In this document: piece by piece, positions 1 to 6,215 of the stretch
How the letters are laid out: the number at the start of each line of letters is the position of its first letter
How positions within the stretch are numbered: position 1 is the first letter of the stretch
Source: Planctomycetaceae bacterium
GTDB lineage: Bacteria > Planctomycetota > Planctomycetia > Pirellulales > Thermoguttaceae
Assembly (NCBI GenBank): GCA_031282385.1
Contig: JAITDV010000627.1
Coordinates: 1-13,001, forward strand
Direction of reading: 5' to 3'
Length of the DNA stretch: 13,001 nucleotides
Made by a program: the position numbers and the translations under genes
Notes under the pieces: generated by a model
Database searches by the model: none
Told to the model about the DNA's origin: nothing
Seen by the model: only the letters and a program-made list of their open reading frames with translations

Positions 1-120
1 GACCAATCAATTCCTTGTTATTTATTAATTTTTGATCGGCGTTCGGCAGGCAAAAAACTTGAATGGGATCAAAGAATACAATGGAATGTTGAAGGTGATG
101 TTACGGTTGTTGGATGTTAG
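1..120 (+). CDS. C-terminal fragment of an upstream gene, possibly AAA-ATPase/PD-(D/E)XK protein
   Basis: Frame 1 is open from the left edge to a TAG at 118-120 and gives 39 residues that include CYLLIFDRRSAGKKLEWDQR and end in VTVVGC. The pattern of a hydrophobic strand, then FDRR, then a WDQ/WEEK-like stretch and a short strand ending in V-x-G resembles the C-terminus of widespread bacterial AAA-ATPase-like proteins with a PD-(D/E)XK nuclease domain. That is pattern memory, not a search result. The stop lies 17 bases before the preferred start of the methyltransferase gene, so the two are probably co-transcribed. The fragment does not look like the C-terminus of a Type III Res subunit, but it is too short to exclude other families. 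The gene itself lies almost entirely outside the window. Confidence 0.55.
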   Translation, partial: DQSIPCYLLIFDRRSAGKKLEWDQRIQWNVEGDVTVVGC

Positions 121-137
121 TTACGAAAGAGTGTGAA

Positions 138-2081
138 ATGGGCAAGAGTAAAAAAAATCTGATTAAATTTTACAGCGAAATTTCCAATACTGTTGAAAAA
201 AACAAAAAGGTGAAGGCAAACACTGATTTACTCAATACTCTTAAAACAACAGTCCCGCAATTTTTTGATGCTGAAGGTAATTTCAAGATTGATAAGTTTG
301 AACGCGAGTTGAAGGAAGCTGATATTTCTGAGGTTTGTGATGGTTATAAACTTAATTTTGTCGGCAAGGATTATGCGCGGTTGCAAACTGGACGAGTTGC
401 GGAAACTATGATTGTTCCCGACTGTAACCATAACAACAAACCGGAAAACCGAAACAGCGGAAATATTTTTATCACTGGCGACAATCTTGAAGCTCTCCGC
501 CATCTGCAAAACGCTTATAAAAATAAGATCAAAATAATCTATATCGATCCTCCGTATAACACCAGCAATGAATTTGTGTATAACGACGTATTTGAATTTG
601 ATGATGACAAGTTAAAAAATTCACTTGGTTACAGTATTGAAGAAATTGATCGGTTGAAATCTATTCAAGGAAAAAGTTCGCATAGTGCTTGGCTTACTTT
701 TATGTATCCACGATTAAAAATCGCACAAAAATTGCTTACTGATGATGGAGTGATTTTTGTTTCTATTGACGACAACGAACAAGCAAATTTAAAACTGTTG
801 TTGGATGATATTTTCGGCGAGGGCAATTTTGTTGCGGATTTTATTGTGATACGTTCTGAAGGCGGCGGGCTGGCAAAGCATGCGGTTATTGGGCATGATT
901 ATTTGTTGATATTTGCAAAAAATATTTCAAATTTCACGCCGCTTGGAAAAGCAAAAAAAATCAGGGGCGAAAAAGTTATAAAAAATAATGAAGAATATTG
1001 GATTGAGACGGATTGGCTGCGTAAAAAATTCGGCAAGTATGGAATCTGTCATTATGAAGAAATCATAGAATATCTCGGACAAAAAAAGAAGGATGAAATA
1101 GACAAGGGAATTGAGAATGGTTTTTATGTTTTGATTAAAAAAGATAACAGACATATTGTAGGACGTTATCGAAAAATGAGCGATGATATTTCAAAATTTT
1201 ATACTGTTCTGAAACACCTCAATAAAAACGGCAAGACCGATTTGGCAAAAATTGGATTAGATGAAATTTTTGATTATCCGAAACCGGTTTCGTTGTGTAA
1301 GGAGTTAATTTCCGGTGCGACAATTTGCAACAAAGATGAGATTATTATTCTTGATTTTTTTGCCGGCAGCGGTACTACTGCTCAAGCCGTTTTAGAACTA
1401 AACGCCGAAGACGGAGGCAACAGAAAATTCATTCTTGTACAAATAGATGAACCGGCAAATCCTGAAAGTATCGCATATAAAGCCGGTTATAAAACTATTG
1501 ATCAAATTGCTCGTAAACGTATTATGGTTGCGGGCGTGAAAACACTTGACGAATATAATTCAAAACAAGCACAGCATTGTAACAAAACAAAAATTGACAA
1601 CGCCAATAATACAACATCATGGAATAAAAATATCGGTTTCAAGCATTATCGATTGATGAATCCGAATGTGAGGACTATTGATAAAATTCTTGAATTTGAT
1701 CCCAATGACGAAAAGTTGATCGAATCCGACATGATTACACCTTTTGCCTATCCCGCAACCAGAACAGATGGAATTAGCGTGTTGCTTTCAACTTGGATGA
1801 TTGCTGATGGATTTAATTTTGAAACGCAAGCCGAAAAAATAAATTTCGCAAATTATCAAGCACATTACGTCAAAGACGCCGCGACTCTTTATCTCATCAA
1901 CCAAAACTGGAACACAAAAGCGTTGGAAGTTCTATTACATAAAATCCGAAATAATGAATTAACGGTCAATACTATCATCGTGTATCCGTATTCATTTTTA
2001 TTCAGAGCAATACGCGAATTGAAAACAAACATAAAAACAAATTTAACCAATCCGCCAGCAATAATAGACAGATATTACTAA
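138..2081 (+). CDS. mod: Type III restriction-modification DNA methyltransferase (Mod), N6-adenine, beta class
   Basis: Predicted to transfer a methyl group from S-adenosylmethionine to adenine in a short asymmetric site, acting as the modification subunit of a Type III system. The 647-residue product carries the catalytic DPPY motif at residues 137-140 (IDPPYNTSNEF), a motif-VI-like DDGVIFVSIDDNE, a HDYLLIFAKN stretch, and the SAM-binding DFFAGSGTT at 406-414. Having the catalytic motif before the SAM motif, with a variable target-recognition region between, is the beta-class order used by Type III Mod proteins. The C-terminal 100 residues also look like the family, and the length is usual. 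An ATG at 114 in frame overlaps the upstream stop. I prefer ATG 138, which has AAAGAG at 125-130, seven bases upstream. No res gene follows: the next gene is convergent rbfA. The A8 run at 953-960 is the only obvious slippage-prone tract. Confidence 0.9.
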   Translation: MGKSKKNLIKFYSEISNTVEKNKKVKANTDLLNTLKTTVPQFFDAEGNFKIDKFERELKEADISEVCDGYKLNFVGKDYARLQTGRVAETMIVPDCNHNNKPENRNSGNIFITGDNLEALRHLQNAYKNKIKIIYIDPPYNTSNEFVYNDVFEFDDDKLKNSLGYSIEEIDRLKSIQGKSSHSAWLTFMYPRLKIAQKLLTDDGVIFVSIDDNEQANLKLLLDDIFGEGNFVADFIVIRSEGGGLAKHAVIGHDYLLIFAKNISNFTPLGKAKKIRGEKVIKNNEEYWIETDWLRKKFGKYGICHYEEIIEYLGQKKKDEIDKGIENGFYVLIKKDNRHIVGRYRKMSDDISKFYTVLKHLNKNGKTDLAKIGLDEIFDYPKPVSLCKELISGATICNKDEIIILDFFAGSGTTAQAVLELNAEDGGNRKFILVQIDEPANPESIAYKAGYKTIDQIARKRIMVAGVKTLDEYNSKQAQHCNKTKIDNANNTTSWNKNIGFKHYRLMNPNVRTIDKILEFDPNDEKLIESDMITPFAYPATRTDGISVLLSTWMIADGFNFETQAEKINFANYQAHYVKDAATLYLINQNWNTKALEVLLHKIRNNELTVNTIIVYPYSFLFRAIRELKTNIKTNLTNPPAIIDRYY

Positions 2082-2112
2082 AAATTGATAACTATTCGGT
2101 GATTGTTTTTGA

Positions 2113-2535
2113 TTATTTTTCTTCGTAGTCATCTTCGTATTCGTATTCTTCATTATCGTCATCATCATTGTTATTGGCGTCATTGTTTTCATTATTTTTC
2201 GGCAACAATTCACTGAGAACTTTTGACACATACAATTGGTTTTTAATGCCTTTGTCGAGGACGAATTCTATTTTTGGCGTGTAGCGTGCGTCAATGCGTT
2301 TTGCAACTTTTGATTGAAGAAATCCTGCTGAGGATTGTAAGCCTCGCATACAAATTTTTTGTTTTGATTCGTCGCCCATTATTGAGACATGTACTTTAGC
2401 AATTTGCATGTCGCCTGAAACTTCTACACGCAAAACTGTAACATCACGTACTCGCGGGTCCTGAATTTCTGTCAATATAGACATACTGACAACTTGACGA
2501 ATTGCCTCTCCGGCTTTAAGCGTTCTTCGGCTCAT
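2113..2535 (-). CDS. rbfA: Ribosome-binding factor A, with acidic C-terminal tail
   Basis: RbfA is a KH-fold protein that binds the 30S subunit and helps mature the 5' end of 16S rRNA, and it matters in cold adaptation. The 140-residue product begins MSRRTLKAGEAIRQ, a typical RbfA N-terminus. It then shows DPRV at 26-29, TVLRVEVSGDMQIAKVHVS at 33-51, and GFLQSKVAKRIDARYTPKIE at 71-90, all family signatures. Residues 113-140 form a low-complexity tail of Asn, Asp, Glu and Tyr, longer than the usual short end of the family and encoded by trinucleotide-like repeats at 2113-2195 that could vary by slippage. The start is the ATG complementary to 2533-2535. No clear Shine-Dalgarno precedes it. In many bacteria rbfA sits with nusA and infB, but here its neighbours are a methyltransferase and a HlyD-like gene, so it is detached from that operon, at least on this side. 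Confidence 0.93.
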   Translation of the reverse strand: MSRRTLKAGEAIRQVVSMSILTEIQDPRVRDVTVLRVEVSGDMQIAKVHVSIMGDESKQKICMRGLQSSAGFLQSKVAKRIDARYTPKIEFVLDKGIKNQLYVSKVLSELLPKNNENNDANNNDDDDNEEYEYEDDYEEK

Positions 2536-2671
2536 GTGAAATAAAAAAACTTTTTAATAAAAAATTCACGAATCAGAACAAACAAACGAATCGGCGTATT
2601 CGTTGATTGTTAGAATCGCTAATAAACATCGGGTACAATTAATTTGATTATCGCTTGATCAAAATTTATTT

Positions 2672-2770
2672 AAACCGTTCATACTTTAAATTTCCTTTAC
2701 ATTCGCCTGCTGACCTATCTGAAAGCAGGCTTTTAGGCTCTTGAGTCACGCAATTTATAGTACGAACAGT
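2672..2770 (+). repeat. 99-bp dispersed repeat, copy A
   Basis: One of five 99-bp copies. It begins AAACCGTTCATACTTTAAAT and ends TAGTACGAACAGT. The left terminal repeat has one change (ACCGTTC for ACTGTTC). The internal stem is at its best here: GCCTGC at 2705-2710 pairs perfectly with GCAGGC at 2725-2730 and is followed by TTTT. It lies between rbfA and the HlyD-like gene. Confidence 0.9.
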
Positions 2771-2803
2771 ACATCGATCAACTTATTGCTCAACAACGAT
2801 AGA

Positions 2804-2825
2804 TGACCTTTCGCCGAAAAGGTCA
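2804..2825. repeat. Perfect 8-bp stem hairpin
   Basis: TGACCTTT at 2804-2811 and AAAGGTCA at 2818-2825 form a perfect 8-bp stem with a six-base loop (CGCCGA). It lies about 110 bases before the HlyD-like start and has no T-run on either side, so it is not a standard Rho-independent terminator. It could be an operator or a small palindromic repeat. Its ACCTTT/AAAGGT core also occurs in the ends of the 7814-7957 element. Confidence 0.6.
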
Positions 2826-2937
2826 CATCTCAATGACACAACTTGAAATCTTGTAACATTTCAATTACTAATTAAGGGATTATACAGAATACAATACATA
2901 TTTCAACAGGAACATCTGAAACCATGGGGGGATTGAA

Positions 2938-4146
2938 TTGATTGATATTGTTTGTAAGATATTCGCTGTTGTGTTTGTTTATTTTTGGCGAATTTTTTTG
3001 GGATTTGTTGACCTAAATAATAATATAATTATGTATAATTCTTTAATACTTATTGCGTTGGTTCCGTTAATTGGACCCGGTGCGGTTGATCAAGTTGATT
3101 TGAATCAGAGTAAAACAAATATTGTAACGAATAATCAATATGTTCGATCTGCGAATGAAATTTCTGTTTTGCCAATTCCGTTATCAACGTCGGTGAAAGA
3201 ATCTGAAACACCTGTTAAAGTTGTTTCTGCAAACAAAATTGATAGTGATGTTTCTTCAGATACAGTACAACCGGTAACTGCATCTCAAGTTACAAATAAT
3301 GAATTGATAGTTGGAGGTTGGCTTGAAGTACCGAAACGAAATCATATTATTCTTGCTGCGCCTTGTAGTGCTGTTCTAATGTCTTTGAGAACTATGCAAG
3401 ATAATAACGAAACGATTATCACTGAAGGAATACACGTCAAAAAAGGACAATTTCTAGGAAAGTTTGATGACAGAACTTTACAGAATCAGTTGCGAATTGA
3501 TGAAGCTCAACTCAATGTTGCAATTGCGGCGGAGGAAAAAATTATCGAAATTGAATATGCGGCAAGAACTGTTCAGGTTGCTATAACCAAAGTAAATATT
3601 TTAAAAGAAACAAACAAAAAACATGCCGGGACAATTCCGGCAATTGAAATATTGTTGGCGGAACATGAGCGTTTACAAGCCGAAGCCAATCTTGAGTTGT
3701 GTAAGTATGGAATTGAACATGAACGCAAAGAAGAAACAAACGTGAGAAGACAGACTATCGAAGCAACAAAAACAAATATCCAAATCCGTCAACTTATTTC
3801 GCCTATTGATGGTGTTGTTACAAAAATAGAACGCGCCGAAGGTGAATATGTTCGCGAAGGTGAACCTGTAATAGAAATCACACAATTGGACACATTGAGA
3901 GCAGTGTTTAAGGTCAACCTTACGGATTGTTCGCCAAGTCAACTTGATGGAAAAAATGTTACAGTACAAGTCAAAAAAACAAAAGAAGGTAACGAAATTT
4001 TCGATGGAAAAATTGTTTTCATAGACCCAAAAGTCAACATCAACACTAACGAATACGACATCTATATTGAAATAAAAAATCAAGAATCCGGCAACCGCTG
4101 GAAATTACAACCAGGAAGCCGCGTTACTGCAAAAATTAAACTTTAA
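2938..4146 (+). CDS. HlyD-like membrane fusion / periplasmic adaptor protein
   Basis: Predicted inner-membrane-anchored adaptor of an efflux or secretion complex, linking an inner-membrane transporter to the outer membrane. In the 402-residue product the N-terminus is hydrophobic (about 5-24, and again 32-47 in MYNSLILIALVPLIGPGAV), followed by a polar Ser/Thr/Val-rich linker. A first biotinyl/lipoyl-like half lies at about 135-178 (IHVKKGQFLGKFDD), a charged helical hairpin at about 180-280, the second lipoyl half at 286-315 (LISPIDGVVTKIERAEGEYV), and a beta-barrel to the C-terminus. ISPIDGVV plus GEYVREGEPVIEI is characteristic of the family. The start is uncertain: TTG 2938 has a G-run at 2926-2931, whereas ATG 3031 is a better codon but lacks an SD and would leave only the second hydrophobic stretch as a signal. 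No transporter ATPase, RND pump or TolC gene is adjacent, so the partner is unknown. Copies A and B of the 99-bp repeat lie on either side. Confidence 0.82.
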   Translation: MIDIVCKIFAVVFVYFWRIFLGFVDLNNNIIMYNSLILIALVPLIGPGAVDQVDLNQSKTNIVTNNQYVRSANEISVLPIPLSTSVKESETPVKVVSANKIDSDVSSDTVQPVTASQVTNNELIVGGWLEVPKRNHIILAAPCSAVLMSLRTMQDNNETIITEGIHVKKGQFLGKFDDRTLQNQLRIDEAQLNVAIAAEEKIIEIEYAARTVQVAITKVNILKETNKKHAGTIPAIEILLAEHERLQAEANLELCKYGIEHERKEETNVRRQTIEATKTNIQIRQLISPIDGVVTKIERAEGEYVREGEPVIEITQLDTLRAVFKVNLTDCSPSQLDGKNVTVQVKKTKEGNEIFDGKIVFIDPKVNINTNEYDIYIEIKNQESGNRWKLQPGSRVTAKIKL

Positions 4147-4186
4147 ATGGACAAATAAAATTTTGTATCTATAAAAAAGTAATTTT

Positions 4187-4285
4187 AAACTGTTCACACT
4201 TTAATTTCTTTTACAACCGCCTGTTTACCTATCGAAAAGCAGGCTTTTACGCACTTGAGTCGCGCAATTTTATAGTACGAACAGT
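4187..4285 (+). repeat. 99-bp dispersed repeat, copy B
   Basis: Begins AAACTGTTCACACTTTAATT and ends TAGTACGAACAGT, with intact 7-bp terminal inverted repeats ACTGTTC/GAACAGT. The internal stem GCCTG/CAGGC is present and is followed by TTTT. It starts 40 bases after the HlyD-like stop and ends 11 bases before the stop of the convergent OmpA-like gene. It could therefore fold at the 3' ends of both transcripts and act as a weak bidirectional terminator. Confidence 0.92.
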
Positions 4286-4296
4286 ATATTTGATTT

Positions 4297-5406
4297 TTAT
4301 TTTGGTTGTTGGATTGCGATTTCGATGCGGTTATTTTTAGCTCTTCCTTCAGCAGTGGAGTTATCGGCAATAGGATGTTTTGAACCGTATGATACAGTTT
4401 TCAATTTAGCGGGATTGTACTTGAGAGTCTTGACGCAATAATCCATTATTGTGCCGGCTTTGATTGCTGCGATGTCATGTTTTTGAGTTGGATTTTTTGG
4501 GTCAACATCGAGGTTGTCAGTGTGTCCTTCAATATCAATTTCTGCTTCGGGATAAGCCGCCTTAATTTCTGTTATTATTCGTAGCAATAATTCTTCCGCT
4601 TTTGGTGTGAGTTTCCATGATGTACTCATAAAGAGCAGAGTATCAACGATACTTATTCTGACAATACCTTTTTCATCTTTAGTTGTTGTTACGCCTTCAA
4701 CATTGAAAAACGGCAATGATATTTGTTTTTCATTTTTATTTGTGTTGGGCGTCAAAACTTTGGAGTCGTGTGATTTTTCGTCAGGTGTTTTGGGCAACGA
4801 TGACGGAGTTGAAGGTGGTGTTGCTTGCGGTTTTGATTCTTTTGCTTTTTTAAGTTCTGTTTCGAGAATTGTAATTCGTTTTTTTAATTCGTTTATTTCG
4901 GGGTTAGGAGTATTTTTCGGTATTTCAGAAGTTTTTGTCTCGGTGTGTGTTGTGGGATTTGGTTTTAATGAAGTCGCTGGAGGTTCTGCGATGTTAGGCG
5001 GTATTATTGGGCGAAATGCTTCATAACGGCTTTTGTCTAAATCGGAAGGTTCGCGTGCAATACTTGTAGGCGGAAGTACGGAAGTTGTACTGTTGGGAAT
5101 TGATGATGTGCCTGAAAAAAACGGAGGCGAATTACTGGTGAGGTTTGTTGTGTTGACGGGCAGTTTAGTTTCGGGCGATGTTGTGGTGATTGGATAAGGT
5201 GTTGGTGTTGGAGAGGTTGGAGATTGTGGTGCAATTCGGTTTGGAGAAGGCGTTGAAAAAAGTCTGATACTTTGACTCGACGCAGAACGACAACCCGTAA
5301 TGCAAAACGGTGAAACCAACAGAAGGAAAACAATTACCGACGTCTCCCTTCGTTTTGTCAACTTCTCAAAACACTCCGTCATGTTTTTTATGCTGAACGC
5401 GACCAT
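4297..5406 (-). CDS. OmpA/Pal-domain lipoprotein with Pro/Thr/Ser-rich linker
   Basis: Predicted envelope lipoprotein that binds peptidoglycan through a C-terminal OmpA-like domain. The 369-residue product has a basic stretch (KLTKRRE), a hydrophobic segment at about 23-35 and a lipobox ending ITGC, which places the lipidated cysteine at residue 39. Residues 45-160 are low complexity, rich in Pro, Thr and Ser, like a wall-spanning spacer. Residues 170-195 (EINELKKRITILETELKKAK) look like a short coiled coil. The OmpA domain runs from about 250 to the end, with IDIEGHTDN and AEGRAKNNRIEIAI, the two best-conserved segments of the family; the latter carries the Arg that contacts diaminopimelate. 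ATG 5406 is taken as the start; ATG at codon 9 would also leave a complete signal. Neither has a clear SD. The linker suggests a Pal-like or MotB-like tether, but no tol or mot genes are nearby. Confidence 0.9.
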   Translation of the reverse strand: MVAFSIKNMTECFEKLTKRRETSVIVFLLLVSPFCITGCRSASSQSIRLFSTPSPNRIAPQSPTSPTPTPYPITTTSPETKLPVNTTNLTSNSPPFFSGTSSIPNSTTSVLPPTSIAREPSDLDKSRYEAFRPIIPPNIAEPPATSLKPNPTTHTETKTSEIPKNTPNPEINELKKRITILETELKKAKESKPQATPPSTPSSLPKTPDEKSHDSKVLTPNTNKNEKQISLPFFNVEGVTTTKDEKGIVRISIVDTLLFMSTSWKLTPKAEELLLRIITEIKAAYPEAEIDIEGHTDNLDVDPKNPTQKHDIAAIKAGTIMDYCVKTLKYNPAKLKTVSYGSKHPIADNSTAEGRAKNNRIEIAIQQPK

Positions 5407-5456
5407 AGTTTTGTGTTGTGATATATTCTGTCGGGTTAAAAGTAATTTTTTGTTTT

Positions 5457-5555
5457 AAACTGTTCACACTTCAAATTTCGTTTACCTTCACCATCTTACT
5501 TATCGAAAAATAGTTTTTTACGCTCTTGAGTCCCGTAATTTATAGTACGAACAGT
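5457..5555 (+). repeat. 99-bp dispersed repeat, copy C (degenerate centre)
   Basis: Begins AAACTGTTCACACTTCAAAT and ends TAGTACGAACAGT, so both termini are intact. The central stem seen in the other copies (GCCTG/CAGGC) is eroded to ACCAT/TAGTT, while the flanking CTTGAGTC and TTATCGAAAA blocks remain. It lies 50 bases upstream of the OmpA-like start codon, on the opposite strand sense, and so within the probable promoter or leader of that gene. Confidence 0.88.
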
Positions 5556-5850
5556 TAATGTATTTTTGGGCAGTATGACTAACTTAAAAATTTATGTAAC
5601 CATTTTGTTAAATTATCTGAATTTGTAATTATTCAGTTACAAGTTTCGTTTTGGTATTGTTCTGCCGATGATAAATTGTAAACAAAGACCTCTCGGATTG
5701 TACTATATAAAACGGCGTTTGTATTTGAAATTTTGTGAAAATATTGACAAATAGAGCGGTATGAATACAGATTGTAACGGTTATAATAGAATTATTGAAA
5801 GAAACCTTGAAAAATATAAAATATATTGGGAATTTCTAATAATTAATTTT

Positions 5851-5949
5851 CAACTGTTCACACTTTAAATTTCCTTCACCGTCGCCTGTTTACCTATCGG
5901 ATTGCAGGCTTTTGCGTTCTTGAGTCATGCAATTTGTAGTACGAACAGT
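5851..5949 (+). repeat. 99-bp dispersed repeat, copy D
   Basis: Begins CAACTGTTCACACTTTAAAT and ends TAGTACGAACAGT. The terminal repeats are intact and GCCTG/CAGGC is retained in the centre. Its right flank (ATATTTG) matches that of copy B, and its left flank (AATTTT) matches those of copies B and E, so the mobile or conserved unit may be a few bases longer than 99. Confidence 0.9.
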
Positions 5950-5957
5950 ATATTTGG

Positions 5958-6146
5958 TTGCGAACAACTGAAATCGAAATTGAAATCGATAAATTTATTT
6001 TTGGCAAAATGGAAATTCTGATCGTCGTAACGGCAGGTGAAAATGAAATAATAAATCAGCAGTACAATGTTGTTGAAGTCGGCTTTTCGACAGGTAGTTT
6101 TGCGGATGTTACAGACAATTCAAGTGTGAAAAGTTTTAATTTTTAA
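5958..6146 (+). CDS. Doubtful small ORF or gene remnant
   Basis: A 62-codon frame starts at TTG 5958, nine bases after repeat copy D, and ends TAA 6146. A shorter version could start at ATG 6009 (MEILIVVTAGENEIINQQYN, 45 residues). The predicted peptide has no recognisable motif, signal sequence or membrane segment, and neither start has a Shine-Dalgarno sequence. It might be the remnant of a longer gene cut by the repeat, or chance. I do not recognise it. Confidence 0.2.
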   Translation: MRTTEIEIEIDKFIFGKMEILIVVTAGENEIINQQYNVVEVGFSTGSFADVTDNSSVKSFNF

Positions 6147-6202
6147 TATTAGATATTTTTTGTTATTGTATATAGAACTTAGATTGAAATTGTATTAATT
6201 AC

Positions 6203-6210
6203 GGAAGGGG
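6203..6210 (+). promoter_or_regulatory. Strong Shine-Dalgarno for the kinase gene
   Basis: GGAAGGGG, five bases before ATG 6216. It is the best ribosome binding site in the window and fixes the kinase start. Most other genes here lack such a site. Confidence 0.8.
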
Positions 6211-6215
6211 TTACG

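Larger units (their letters stand above)
2536..2937. other. Intergenic region between divergent rbfA and the HlyD-like gene
   Basis: About 400 bases without a gene, and it should hold the promoters of both flanking divergent genes. It contains a small hairpin (AACGAAT at 2583-2589 paired with ATTCGTT at 2596-2602), the first copy of the 99-bp repeat (2672-2770), and a second hairpin at 2804-2825. I could not pick convincing -35/-10 pairs. Confidence 0.7.
5407..6215. other. Long intergenic region between the OmpA-like gene and the kinase
   Basis: About 800 bases between divergent genes. It holds copy C (5457-5555) and copy D (5851-5949) of the 99-bp repeat and a doubtful ORF at 5958-6146. The stretch 5556-5850 is very AT-rich and shows no gene, tRNA or clear hairpin. 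A TTGACA at 5744-5749 and a TATAAT at 5782-5787 are present but are too far apart to form one promoter. Confidence 0.7.

Noticed and set aside
4607..5026. 139-codon ORF opposite the OmpA-like gene
   Set aside because: It is the complement of the low-complexity Pro/Thr/Ser linker and the start of the OmpA domain. The minus-strand frame is clearly the real gene.
5744..5787. TTGACA and TATAAT as a sigma-70 promoter
   Set aside because: The spacing is 32 bases, about twice the normal distance, and each hexamer lacks a good partner at 16-18 bases.
2672..5949. Integron-like cassette array with the 99-bp repeats as attC sites
   Set aside because: Ends are ACTGTTC/GAACAGT, not the GTTRRRY/RYYYAAC core sites. 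Genes lie on both strands, and no integrase is seen.
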